This document shows positions 9,894-19,207 of a DNA stretch of 64,000 nt, one piece after another. The stretch's first letter is position 1, and each line of letters opens with the position of its first letter. Origin of the DNA: JADLHS01 sp020848635 (GTDB lineage Bacteria; Verrucomicrobiota; Verrucomicrobiia; Limisphaerales; JADLHS01); assembly GCA_037044975.1 (NCBI GenBank), contig JBAOIL010000011.1, positions 1 through 64,000 of the forward strand. The letters run 5' to 3'. A program made the translations under genes and the position numbers. A model generated the notes under the pieces. That model did no database searches. It was not told where the DNA came from and saw nothing but the letters and a program-made list of their open reading frames with translations.

Positions 9894-10526
9894 ATGCTCC
9901 CGCGCATTTACTTCATTCGACACGGCGAAACCGAATGGTCGCTTTCCGGCCAATACACCAGTCGCACGGACCTTCCCTTGACTGCACATGGCGAGGACTT
10001 GGCGCGGGAACTCGGTTTGCGTCTCCGAGAAATCTCGTTCGCTCGCGTGTTTAGCAGTCCACGGCAACGCGCGCGACGAACGTGCGAATTGGTGATTCCA
10101 GGCGTGACGCCCGAAGTTGATCCCAACCTCGCGGAGTGGGACTACGGTGATTACGAAGGGCAACACTCCGCAGCCGTTCACAAAGAGCATCCTGACTGGA
10201 ATCTCTTTCGAGATGGTGGCCCTAGCGGTGAAACACCAAAACAAGTATCCGCCCGCGCTGACAGCCTCATCGCGAAACTCCGCGTCTTGGACGGACACAT
10301 CGCGCTCTTTTCGCATGGCCACTTCGGCCGCGTCCTCGCGGCGCGGTGGATTGGATTGCCGGTCAGCGAAGCGCAGCATTTTCTGCTCGGCACTGCGTCG
10401 CTCAGTGTTTTCGACTACGAACACGATAATGCCGATTCGCCGGTCATCGCACTTTGGAACGCGAGTTCCAAATATGTTCTTGCCGGGCACAACGATATGC
10501 TTGAGCCAAAGCGCATTTATCCGTGA
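9894..10526 (+). CDS. Histidine phosphatase family protein (phosphoglycerate-mutase-like)
   Basis: 210 aa from the ATG at 9894, two bases after the HAD gene stop; an upstream TTG in the same frame is less likely. The catalytic RHGE motif is at residues 9-12 (IYFIRHGETEWS). The rest of the active site is present: SSPRQRARRTCEL, EWDYGDYEG with the acid, and FSHGHFGRVLAARW with the second histidine. The family includes alpha-ribazole, fructose-2,6-bisphosphate and broad sugar phosphatases; the substrate here is unknown. Its stop overlaps the GTG start of the cation ATPase by four bases (GTGA). Confidence 0.9.
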   Translation: MLPRIYFIRHGETEWSLSGQYTSRTDLPLTAHGEDLARELGLRLREISFARVFSSPRQRARRTCELVIPGVTPEVDPNLAEWDYGDYEGQHSAAVHKEHPDWNLFRDGGPSGETPKQVSARADSLIAKLRVLDGHIALFSHGHFGRVLAARWIGLPVSEAQHFLLGTASLSVFDYEHDNADSPVIALWNASSKYVLAGHNDMLEPKRIYP

Positions 10527-13273
10527 GCGCCATCGCCCACTCATCAAGAACCGCCGCAATATCCGATCCCATACCGCCGAAAGGCGAAGCGTGGCACAGC
10601 CAGTCTGCCGAAACAGTTCTGGCACATCTCCGCTCGGCGGCAACCGGACTGACGGCACAGGAAGCGGCCACACGACTCGCGGCTGACGGACCAAACGAAT
10701 TGCAGGAAGGCGAGCGCATCAGCCCGTGGCAGATTTTCTTCAGCCAGTTCAAGAGTCTCCTCATCTGGGTGCTCATTGCCGCTGGAATCATCTCCGGCGT
10801 GATGGGGCAGGCGGTGGATGCCATCGCAATTCTGGCAATCGTCGTCCTCAACGCCGTCATTGGGTTCTATCAAGAGTTCAACGCGGAGAAATCCATCGCC
10901 GCACTCAAGCAGATGACCGCGCCGCGCGCCAAGGTCAGGCGGGACGGACAAGTCACTTTAGTTCCCGCCACGGAAATTGTCACTGGAGACATCCTTGCGC
11001 TGGAGGCTGGAGATTTGGTCGCGGCAGACGCCCGACTGCTGGAGACAGCTTCGCTCAAGTGTGTCGAGTCCGCACTGACGGGAGAGGCCGAGGCGGTGAT
11101 GAAGCAAGTTGCGCAATTGAAGCACGCCAATGTCTCGCTCGGCGACCGGGCGAACATGGTGTTTATGGGCACGAGTGTGGCGGTGGGCACGGGTCAGGCC
11201 GTCGTCGTAGCCACGGCGATGAAAACGGAGTTGGGGCGCATTGCCGGATTGATCGTAGCAGCGGGGGCGGAGGAGAAAACTCCGTTGCAGCAGAAACTCA
11301 ACTCGCTCGCCCGCGTCCTCGTCTGGGCGACGTTGGGCATCATCGCGCTGTTGTTCGGGCTGGGGCTGATGCGCGGGACGAAACCTCTGGAACTTTTTCT
11401 GACAGCCATCAGCCTCGCCGTGGCTGCTGTGCCGGAAGGATTGCCAGCAGTCGTAACCGTTGCGCTCGCGCTCGGCGTGTCACGGATGGCTCGACGACGC
11501 GCGCTGGTGCGCAAACTCACCGCCGTCGAAACGCTAGGCTCGACGACGGTCATCTGCACGGACAAGACGGGAACGTTGACGGTGGGGCAGATGACCGTGC
11601 GCGCATTTTATGTCGCAGGCCAACATTACGATGTAACCGGCGAGGGTTACGGGCCGGATGGGGAAGTGCGAGTCGTGGGCAAGAAGGTGGAAGCACAACA
11701 TGCAGCGCCATTGCTCGAACTCGCGACGGTCATGCTCGCGTGCAACAACGCTCACCTCGTCCACGAAAAAGGGGTATGGAAGGTCATCGGTGATCCCACC
11801 GAAGGTGCGTTGTTAACGGCGGGTGGAAAAGCCGGCGGCAACCAGGAACGCATTGAAAAGGAATTGCCCAAGCGAAGCGAAATCCCGTTCGACTCCGACC
11901 GGAAACGAAGTTCAATGATTCGTCAGATGCCGGACGGAAAGCTCCGCGCCTTCACCAACGGTGCGCCCGGCCCGTTGTTAAAACTCTGCACCAGAGTTTA
12001 CACTGCGACTGGTATTCGCCCGCTGACAGAGACGGATCGAGCGCACATTTTGGCGCAAACTTCCGCGATGGCGAAACAAGCTCTGCGCGTGCTCGGCTCG
12101 GCATATCGCGATTTGGAAAATACTTCGACCGCTGACCTCACTGCGGGCGAGGTGGAGCATGATCTCGTGTTCGTCGGCCTGTCGGGCATGTATGACCCGC
12201 CGCGACCCGAGGCCAAAGTTGCCGTTGCAAAGTGTCTCGCCGCTGGCATTCGCGTGGTGATGATCACTGGCGATCATCCTGATACTGCGACAGCAATTGC
12301 GCGGGAGCTTGGCATTGCGTCCGTTCATGACGCAGCGGTCACGGGTGTTGAGTTGGAAAAACTGTCCGACGCTGAACTCCGCCAGCGCGTCCCTAAGATT
12401 GGCGTCTATGCTCGTGTTACCGCCGAGCACAAACTGCGCATCATTCATGCTTGGAAAGCAAACGATGCGGTGGTGGCAATGACCGGCGACGGCGTGAATG
12501 ACGCACCCGCCATCAAAGGCGCTGACATCGGCATCGCCATGGGCAAATCGGGAACGGAAGTAACCAAGCAAGCGGCGGACATGATCATAACCGACGACAA
12601 CTTCGCCACGATTGTTGCTGCCGTGGAAGAGGGCCGGGGCATTTACGATAACATCCGCAAGACGCTGCAATATTTGTTGGCAGGCAATGTTGGGGAACTT
12701 CTGCTCATGACCATTTGCGTGGTCATCGGTCTGCCAACCCCACTGCTGCCGATTCACCTGCTCTGGATCAATCTAGTCACCGATGGTCTCCCCGCACTTT
12801 GCCTCGCCACCGACCCCATTGACGCCGACGTGATGAAGCGTCAACCGCGCCGCCGCACCGAGCGTATTACCAACCCCAGCTTTGTCCGCACAATGTTCCT
12901 CACTGGTTTCCTCACGGCGGGCGTGGCGTTCGCTGTTTATTTCTATATGCTGAAAACGGGAACGACGGAAACAGCCCGCGCTTCCGCCTTTGCGGTGCTG
13001 GTCTTTGCCGAACTCTTGCGCGCCTTTGGTGCTCGCAGCGAAACCAAGTCCGTCTGGCGCATCTCCCTGTTCACGAACGTCAACCTCGTCATCGTAGTGG
13101 CGCTAGCGATAGGCCTTCAGTTGTTGAGCCAGCACAGCGCAACCGTGGGCCGCATACTCCAGACGTCATATATGCCATTCGCTGATTGCCTTTGGCTGCT
13201 TGCGCTGGGTGCGATCCCACTGTTGGTGCTGGAGCTGGTGAAGGTGGTGCGAAGTGGAATGCATCAGAAATAG
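10523..13273 (+). CDS. P2-type cation-transporting ATPase (Ca2+ ATPase-like)
   Basis: 916 aa from a GTG overlapping the upstream stop. Domain order is N-terminal cation_ATPase_N (LRSAATGLTAQEAATRL), two membrane helices, actuator domain with CVESALTGEAEAV, helices with AVPEGLPAVVTVALALGVSRMA (the PEGLP motif of P2 pumps), phosphorylation site CTDKTGTLT (Asp347), hinge TGDGVNDAPAIKGADIGIAMG, and the C-terminal cation_ATPase_C membrane domain. The PEGLP motif and overall length place it with SERCA/PMR1-like Ca2+ or Na+/K+ pumps. It should export or import a cation across the inner membrane. It sits in a block with a second P-type ATPase and an MscS channel, suggesting ion homeostasis. Confidence 0.92.
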   Translation: MSAIAHSSRTAAISDPIPPKGEAWHSQSAETVLAHLRSAATGLTAQEAATRLAADGPNELQEGERISPWQIFFSQFKSLLIWVLIAAGIISGVMGQAVDAIAILAIVVLNAVIGFYQEFNAEKSIAALKQMTAPRAKVRRDGQVTLVPATEIVTGDILALEAGDLVAADARLLETASLKCVESALTGEAEAVMKQVAQLKHANVSLGDRANMVFMGTSVAVGTGQAVVVATAMKTELGRIAGLIVAAGAEEKTPLQQKLNSLARVLVWATLGIIALLFGLGLMRGTKPLELFLTAISLAVAAVPEGLPAVVTVALALGVSRMARRRALVRKLTAVETLGSTTVICTDKTGTLTVGQMTVRAFYVAGQHYDVTGEGYGPDGEVRVVGKKVEAQHAAPLLELATVMLACNNAHLVHEKGVWKVIGDPTEGALLTAGGKAGGNQERIEKELPKRSEIPFDSDRKRSSMIRQMPDGKLRAFTNGAPGPLLKLCTRVYTATGIRPLTETDRAHILAQTSAMAKQALRVLGSAYRDLENTSTADLTAGEVEHDLVFVGLSGMYDPPRPEAKVAVAKCLAAGIRVVMITGDHPDTATAIARELGIASVHDAAVTGVELEKLSDAELRQRVPKIGVYARVTAEHKLRIIHAWKANDAVVAMTGDGVNDAPAIKGADIGIAMGKSGTEVTKQAADMIITDDNFATIVAAVEEGRGIYDNIRKTLQYLLAGNVGELLLMTICVVIGLPTPLLPIHLLWINLVTDGLPALCLATDPIDADVMKRQPRRRTERITNPSFVRTMFLTGFLTAGVAFAVYFYMLKTGTTETARASAFAVLVFAELLRAFGARSETKSVWRISLFTNVNLVIVVALAIGLQLLSQHSATVGRILQTSYMPFADCLWLLALGAIPLLVLELVKVVRSGMHQK

Positions 13274-13417
13274 CCTATTGCACCCTTCAACGGCCACACC
13301 GGCTTCACGGTAGGGTTACACCCCATAGTGCCAGCAATGTCATCCAAGCCATTCTCATGGTGGGAAGCGGAACACGTTTCCGAATAAAAAGTCCGCCATC
13401 ACAACGAATTTCCAGCC
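13274..13417. repeat. Spacer with 21-base repeat, first perfect copy
   Basis: CGGTAGGGTTACACCCCATAG occupies 13308-13328 and recurs exactly at 14218-14238; a shorter variant lies at 6672. The core is close to a palindrome (GGGTTACACCCC). It could be a dispersed repeat or a binding site in the leader of the CBM48 gene. Confidence 0.5.
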
Positions 13418-13786
13418 ATGAAACACAATCATAACCAGGACAACGCTCGGAGCGTCGTGCCCCAACCCGTGCCTGTCCGCTTTGAATATGCTGATCCGAA
13501 GGCCACCACCGTGTGCATCGCCGGATCTTTCAATCACTGGCAACCCGAAGCCAAAACTCTGCATTCCTCTGGAGTCGGTAACTGGTGGAAGGAAACAGCC
13601 TTGGTGCCTGGCACCTATGAATACTGCCTGGTTGTGGATGGACAGTGGATGCCCGACCCACAAGCGCGAGAATCCGTGCCCAACCCGTATGGTGGGAGAA
13701 ACTCGATTCTGGTGGTGGCGAGTTCGCCGGAAGCGGCTCATCTCGCTGACGCAGAAAATTTGCCAATGAAAAACACGAATGTTTGA
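13418..13786 (+). CDS. CBM48/AMPK-type glycogen-binding domain protein
   Basis: 122 aa consisting almost entirely of one early-set domain. VRFEYADPKATTVCIAGSFN is followed by HWQPEAKTLH, WKETALVPGTYEYCLVVDG and WMPDPQARESVPNPYGGRNS. These are the hallmarks of the carbohydrate-binding module 48 found in branching enzyme and in AMPK beta subunits: aromatic residues in FNHW and the W..D.P turn. It has no catalytic domain. Similar stand-alone proteins in bacteria are thought to bind glycogen, but the role is not established. Its end overlaps the start of the DUF883 gene by eight bases, so they are likely translated together. Confidence 0.85.
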   Translation: MKHNHNQDNARSVVPQPVPVRFEYADPKATTVCIAGSFNHWQPEAKTLHSSGVGNWWKETALVPGTYEYCLVVDGQWMPDPQARESVPNPYGGRNSILVVASSPEAAHLADAENLPMKNTNV

Positions 13787-14105
13787 AACGACAGAAAATA
13801 TGAACAAGCAAGCACAAGCAATTCGGGACGACTTGAGCCAATTGGCGAAAGATGCACACGCGTTTATGACCGCTACTGCCGATGTGGCTGGCGAAAAAGT
13901 TGGCGAAGCCCGCAAGCGCCTTGCTGCCGCGCTCGAACGCAGCAAGGAAATCTGTGCCAATGCTCGCGAGAAGACGATGGAAGGTGCAAAGCTGGCCGAC
14001 AAAGCCGTGCATGAGCATCCCTATCAAGCCATCGCCATTGGCGTTGGAGCCGGTGCGATCCTTGGCTTTCTGGTCGCAAACCGCTGCTCCCGGAAATGCA
14101 GCTAA
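13779..14105 (+). CDS. DUF883 / YqjD-ElaB-like membrane-anchored protein
   Basis: 108 aa; a second start at 13801 is also possible. The N-terminal two thirds is a charged helical stretch (KQAQAIRDDLSQLAKDAHAF, KRLAAALERSKEICANAREK), and the C-terminus is one membrane helix (HPYQAIAIGVGAGAILGFLV). The GVGAGAILGFLVA tail is the signature of the YqjD/ElaB/DUF883 family. The E. coli members sit in the inner membrane in stationary phase and bind ribosomes. It overlaps the CBM48 gene and precedes the metal ATPase, consistent with a stress-related block. Confidence 0.85.
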   Translation: MFETTENMNKQAQAIRDDLSQLAKDAHAFMTATADVAGEKVGEARKRLAAALERSKEICANAREKTMEGAKLADKAVHEHPYQAIAIGVGAGAILGFLVANRCSRKCS

Positions 14106-14346
14106 TTTCGAACTATTGGTAATTCTGCTGCCTTCCGACGAATCAGATATCTAGAGTCTGGCTGACGCTCAGCTCGCAACATCATGCCCAGGACGGAAGT
14201 TGATTTGTAAAATCAACCGGTAGGGTTACACCCCATAGCGATGAGGTGCCGCGCCCCCGCAGTATGAGGTTGGCACAAGTTCCACTCTGCGATGACCACC
14301 AAGACAGAAGGCTCTGTCCGCCACCCGCCTCTGCGAACCGCCGCTT
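14106..14346. repeat. Spacer with 21-base repeat, second perfect copy
   Basis: CGGTAGGGTTACACCCCATAG at 14218-14238 is identical to the copy at 13308. The remaining bases hold no gene. The copy lies about 110 bases before the metal ATPase start. Confidence 0.5.
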
Positions 14347-16297
14347 ATGGAAACCAACGTCGAAAATCCCCGCGCCAGTGGCCCGGCGAAGGCGGCAGAA
14401 GGCAAGCCGCGTCGGGAGTCGCCGCCCGCCCAACCTTGGAATTCGCCGTCCGGTCTCTGGCAACGCAAATCCACCGTCATCGCGGCGCTGGCGATCTTGG
14501 GCATCCTGCTCCATCTGGTCCTGCGCTACGGTTTTCACGCCGCGCCGGAAACTTACCGGATTCCGCTGTTACTCACGCTGGTTCTTGGCGGCTTGCCGAT
14601 GCTCTATGACTTGCTGCGCAAGTTGATGAAACTGGAATTTGGCTCTGACCTGCTCGGCGGGATTTCCATCATCACATCGGTTCTTTTGGGCGAATATCTG
14701 GCGGGATCAATCATCGTGCTGATGCTCGCGGGCGGTGAAGCGCTGGAGAGTTACGCGCTGCGCAGCGCTTCCTCCGTGCTGGCCGCGCTCGCGAAACGCA
14801 TGCCTTCGGTGGCCCATCGAAAAAACGGCGCGGAAATGTTGGACGTGGCGTTGGCGGACATTGCGGTTGGCGACGTGCTCGTCATTTATCCGCACGAGAT
14901 TTGTCCGGCGGATGGTGTGGTCACCGAAGGCCACGGAGTGATGGATGAATCCTACCTGACCGGCGAACCCTTCCAGATCACCAAGACTTCCGGCTCGAAC
15001 GTCATCTCCGGCGCGATCAACGGTGAGTCGGCGCTGACCGTCCGCACGACCAAAGCTGCTGCAGATTCGCGCTACGCGAAAATCATGGAGGTCATGCGCG
15101 AGTCCGAAAGCAAGCGACCGCACTTGCAGCGATTGGGCGATCAACTGGGTGCGATCTACACGCCGGTCGCGTTGGTCGTGGCGGTTGCTGCGTGGGTGCT
15201 GAGCGGTGAATCCGTTCGTTTCCTCGCGGTGTTGGTCATTGCTACGCCGTGTCCGTTGTTGCTGGCCATTCCCATTGCCATCATCGGTTCGATTTCGCTC
15301 TGCGCCCGCCGCGCCATCATTGTTAAGAGTCCTGCGGTGTTGGAGCACATCGCCGGATGTCGCACCGCCATCTTCGACAAAACCGGAACGCTCACCTACG
15401 GCGAGCCGAAACTGACCGAGCAACTCATTGCGCCCGGGTTCGATCAAAAGGAGGTGCTGACGCTTGTGGCCAGTTTGGAGCGGTATTCCAAGCATCCTTT
15501 GGCCCGCGCCATCATCGCGGCGGCCAAAGATGCGGGAGTTCAACTCCCGGAAGCCACCGAGGTCGGCGAGCAGCCGGGCCAAGGTTTGCGAGGAAAGGTT
15601 TCCGGCCATCGACTTGCAGATCACGAGTCGCAACAAATTGATCGCGGAAAAAATTGCCGGCGCGGATCAGCTCCCTCCGCTCGCCGGGGGGCTCGAATGT
15701 GTGGTGGTGATTGACCAACGCTACGCGGCGGCCTTCCATTTTCGCGATGCGCCACGCGCCGAGAGCCGTTCTTTCATCAATCATTTAGGGCCGAAGCATC
15801 AGTTCGCGCGCGTGATGATCGTGTCGGGCGACCGTGAGTCGGAAGTGCGCTATCTCGCCGAGCAGGTTGGCATCACGGAAATCCATGCGGAGCAAAGTCC
15901 CGAACAAAAACTCGCCCTTGTCCGCGCCGAAACCACGAAAGCCAAAACCCTCTACGTTGGCGACGGCATCAATGATGCCCCCGCCATGATGGCGGCCACG
16001 GTCGGCATGGCCATCGGGCAGAACAGCGATGTGACCGCCGAAGCCGCGGGCGTCGTGATCATGGATAGCTCGCTCAAGAAGGTGGACGAGTTCATGCACA
16101 TCAGCCGCCGGATGCGGATCATCGCGCTTCAAAGTGCAGTGGGCGGCATGGCGCTGAGCGTCATCGGTATGATCTTTGCCGCAACAGGGCACTTGAGTCC
16201 GGTGAGTGGTGCGATCACGCAGGAGATCATTGACGTGCTGGCCGTGCTGAACGCTTTGCGCGCCGCTTTTCCACCCAAGGTGATCTCCGACTTATGA
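14347..16297 (+). CDS. P1B-type heavy-metal ATPase with TPC motif (one frameshift)
   Basis: About 650 aa if joined across one frameshift near 15600-15612 (an extra base around GGCCATCGAC). The first part has two N-terminal helices, an actuator domain (GVMDESYLTGEPFQITK), a transport-site helix with ATPCPLLLAIPIAI (Thr300-Pro-Cys302) and the phosphorylation site FDKTGTLTYGEPK (Asp344). The second part has VVIDQRYAAAFHFRD, GDGINDAPAMMAATVGMAIG and two C-terminal helices. TPC in place of CPC or SPC is the pattern of the poorly understood P1B-5-like pumps; family members have been linked to nickel, iron or cobalt, but the metal here cannot be read off. There is no N-terminal CxxC metal-binding domain. 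Function as a metal or cation exporter is likely. Confidence 0.88.
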
Positions 16298-16380
16298 CTG
16301 AGGATCGTCAATCGCCTCAAGCCATCAGGAACAAACCTGAACTATGAAAACCACGATTGAGCCAGACCGTTAGCCCGCTT

Positions 16381-17238
16381 ATGAAATACGTTGATCAAAG
16401 CCAAAGCGGTGGATTCGCCGATCCGTCCACCCTGCAAGGCGCGGTTCTTTTTGGCATCCTGTTCACGTTCTTTGCGTGGCTCTTTGGTCGCGCATTACGG
16501 CTGGCAGTTCAACGCGTCCTGGCACACGGCAAACAGGCCCACGTCGATCTTATGGCCGTCAAGTTCCTCGCGAAATTGGCGCGCTACTGCGTCTATGCCT
16601 TCACGTTTGTAGCCTATGCCCACTTTGTCTCGGCATTGTCTGGCTTGGGTTCGGCGTCGCTGACGAGCATCAGCGTCATTACAGTGATTGTCGGTCTCGC
16701 CGCGCAAAACACGCTCGGCAACCTGGTCGCCGGCATTTCGCTGTTGCTCTATCGGCCTTTCAAACTGGGTGACCGGTTGCAGGTCATCGCGCCGACCGGA
16801 TTGGAAACCGGCACAGTGGAAAACCTCACCCTCGGCTAAACCCTGCTGAGGACGGATGACAATCGTCGCGTGGTCGTCCCCAACAGCCTCATGGCCAGCC
16901 AGACCGCCCTCAATCTCACCACGAACGATCCGCGCGTGGTTTGTTCCGTGCCGATGAGTATCAGTTACGATGCGGACATTGATAAAGCCCACGCCATACT
17001 GCTCGATTTAGGCGGCAAACATCCGAAGGCCACGCAGGTTTGCGGATGTCCACTCACGCTCCTGGGCGCTTCGGGCGTAGTGCTCACTTTGGATATGTGG
17101 TGCGCGGATGCGTTTACCGCCATCGCGCTCAAATGCAATATGCTAGAGCAGGCCAAGAAACGGTTTGCCTTGGAAGGAATCGGTCTGCCGCTGCCACAGA
17201 CAACTGTGGTTTTGAAAGATGACCGCCGCACTGACTGA
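16381..17238 (+). pseudogene. MscS-family mechanosensitive channel with in-frame stop
   Basis: A small-conductance mechanosensitive channel that would release solutes under hypo-osmotic shock. Membrane helices cover about residues 18-105, and SISVITVIVGLAAQNTLGNL is the pore-lining TM3. The beta domain follows (RPFKLGDRLQVI, GTVENLTLG). The frame then meets TAA at 16837-16839 and continues without any shift as TLLRTDDNRRVVVPNSLM, the expected 'Y-T-x-L-R-T-D-x-x-R-V-V-x-P-N-S' MscS motif. So a tyrosine codon (TAC/TAT) has become TAA. The ATG at 16344 opens a different, short frame, so the N-terminus is uncertain; 16381 is the best start in the correct frame. Either a sequence error or a real inactivating mutation. 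Confidence 0.85.
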
Positions 17239-17275
17239 CAAACGATTTATCCACGCGCCGCGCGCCTTACGTTGG

Positions 17276-17599
17276 CGTGAGGTGGTGATCCGGTACGACC
17301 AACGCGAGGTGGTTTACGATTTCGGCGAACTCGACGAGATCTCGCTCGCTTACGCTATCACGATTTACCGGTCGCCGGGATCAGAATTCCCGGCGGTCGT
17401 CACGCCTCTTGCCACGCAGCAGTATCCGTTGCTGCAACGAAACCTCGTTGACACGGGCGTCACACGAGGCAAGAAGCTGGTCGTGCTTATTGGTCAGCGA
17501 AAAGCTTCGGCAATCGCGGTGCGGAACAACGAGACGGAGAATCGGTTTTCAGGATTTCTGGTGCGGCGGCAGCAACCGCGCCAGAACGCCTCGGGCTGA
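17276..17599 (+). pseudogene. RecD2-like helicase, C-terminal remnant
   Basis: The translation YDFGELDEISLAYAITIYRS followed by PGSEFPAVV, then LLQRNLVDTGVTRGKKLVVL and AIAVRNNETENRFSG, is the C-terminal (UvrD_C_2) end of a RecD2/TraA superfamily 1B helicase. Everything before this, including both ATPase domains, is missing. The motif normally reading HKSQGSE appears as YRSPGSE, so a key motif residue has changed. The fragment directly abuts the MscS gene end. It is best read as the stump of a helicase gene removed by a deletion or rearrangement. Confidence 0.75.
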
Positions 17600-18287
17600 C
17601 GTAGGCGTGTGGCCCGGGGCCGCAACACGCGGCGCAGCAGATCGGCAAAGACTTGCCAGAGCAGCCGGGCGCGCCGCTCGGACCACGAACTGTCTCGGCC
17701 AGCGCCGCATCGCAGAGTTGGCAGGAAGGTTGGGCGAGCGTGCCGGCACCATTCAGGAAGTGAAAGATGAGGGCGGGCAAAACCTGCGTCAACGGCACGC
17801 GCGGTTTGCATCCGCGCCGTTCCCCCCAAGGCCGGTCTAAACTTGCCGTTGAGGAGTTGCTGCCACGCGGCCAAGAAGCCGGCGGCCAGTGTCCCCGCCG
17901 TGCGCTGCCGGAGTGAGGTGGGGCGTCGTAACGGAGGATGTTTTCGCATCCCCAGTGTAAGTATCGGATTATCAACAAGGGTCCGGAAAATCCTTCACAC
18001 CCGAATTCCCGAAGGGCATTATCGCTAGACCGCAACCGGCAGCGAGGACAAAACGTTCGCGATTTCGCTGGTCTTCCCGGGGTGCGCGATTGGAAAAAGC
18101 TTTGCGGGCCCGAACTGTAGGCAGGGGCGCGCACTTGTTGCCGGAGTCAAATGGAGCGATTCATTAGCGCTTCTCTCATTACGCGGTGCAACTGAGGTCA
18201 CGCGCCCGCGGTACCGCAGGGTGGGCTTCGTTCTTGCTGGCTTTTAATGGGCTGGTTCAGGTTCAGCCTGAGGCTCGTATAGATCAC
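17600..18287. other. Non-coding or decayed stretch
   Basis: About 690 bases with open frames on both strands but none with a convincing protein. On the minus strand, about 17640-17880, a translation contains QPSCQLCDAA and a further Cys-rich patch, which recalls the zinc finger of ComF phosphoribosyltransferases. It is too broken to call. The region probably contains remnants left by the event that truncated the RecD2 gene. Confidence 0.4.
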
Positions 18288-18467
18288 ATGAACACAAATT
18301 CAATTCTTGAGGAAATCAGAGAAGAGCTGGCCAAGCTGCATGCGGAACACGAAGTTCTGGTGTTGTCTCATCGCCGGCTCGTCGCAAAAGTGCTGCGTGA
18401 CCCGGTGGCCACTGAACAGTTTCTCGGCCAGATGGCGGTGGACCGGGTTAAGATTGAACTGCATTAG
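18288..18467 (+). CDS. Possible small hypothetical protein
   Basis: 59 aa from ATG: MNTNSILEEIREELAKLHAE followed by a helical, charged remainder (LSHRRLVAKVLRDPVATEQF). The composition is like a real soluble helical protein rather than a random frame, and it has a sensible start. No strong ribosome binding site is seen and no family is recognised. It might be an antitoxin-sized or regulatory protein, but nothing supports a function. Confidence 0.4.
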   Translation: MNTNSILEEIREELAKLHAEHEVLVLSHRRLVAKVLRDPVATEQFLGQMAVDRVKIELH

Positions 18468-18862
18468 CTGCCCGGCCCGCAAGCAGGCCGAATGCCCAGC
18501 CACCGTCTGGAAAACACCCAGGGCAAAGCTGCGAATCGGGACAATCACATCGCCTCAACGTTCGTCGCGCGCAGTATAGTTTTTGTTGCGCCCAAAGTTG
18601 TTGGTAACGTGGGCAACAGGGGCACGCCAGGAGCCCTGCGCCAGCGCCATGGCGGAATGGTCCTCAAGTCAACGTTCGGTTTAGGGGCCGCAGCGAACCT
18701 CAGACATCCCCCAAGCGAGGATGGTCCGCTGTGGACCTCTACCCAATTGGGAACCGCATTAATGCGAGATGGTTCACCGCGATATTGAGCGAGCTGCCTC
18801 GTCGCCCTTGTCATTCGATTGGAACCTGCAAGACTCAACCCGGACAAAATGAGACTTTGATT
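18468..18862. other. Intergenic stretch, nothing recognised
   Basis: About 395 bases. Open frames on both strands overlap each other and have unnatural compositions. No hairpin with a T-run, RNA gene or repeat was found. Confidence 0.4.
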
Positions 18863-19072
18863 ATGTTCGGCATCACCCATTCAGTTCTGTTGTTGGGCAG
18901 CATCTTCGCCCTCGTTGCTGTTGTCATTGGTTGGCGCTACTACATCAGCGCGGACGCCCGGGAAGCGCGCCGAAGGGCGCGCAGTCATGCCCCGGTGGTT
19001 TCACGGAGGCGCGGGCCGTCCGTAAAGCTGGCCTTCGATGCGGACAAGTCCAGGCGCCGACGGAAACATTAA
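18863..19072 (+). CDS. Small single-span membrane protein, unknown function
   Basis: 69 aa from ATG. Residues about 4-27 form one hydrophobic helix (ITHSVLLLGSIFALVAVVIG), followed by a very basic cytoplasmic tail (ARRRARSHAPVVSRRRG, SRRRRKH). By the positive-inside rule the tail faces the cytoplasm. The topology resembles small membrane regulators, but no family is recognised. It is isolated between a gap and the phosphatase gene. Confidence 0.5.
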   Translation: MFGITHSVLLLGSIFALVAVVIGWRYYISADAREARRRARSHAPVVSRRRGPSVKLAFDADKSRRRRKH

Positions 19073-19207
19073 ATCCTGCTCCGCGGATGCGTTCGACTTG
19101 CCGTGGCGAGCGTAGGTTACAGAAACTCAAACCCGTTTCCAGGTGGTCATGATTGCTATGTGGGATAGAAATGAGTGTTGGTGGAGCAGGGGAAGGAATA
19201 ACGCGCC

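Noticed and set aside
14106..14238. Riboswitch-like leader before the metal ATPase
   Set aside because: No conserved aptamer core recognised; the only notable sequence is the 21-base repeat.
17640..17880. Cys-rich minus-strand translation like a ComF zinc finger
   Set aside because: Only a few residues match, frames break and the rest of a phosphoribosyltransferase is absent; mentioned only in the gap entry.
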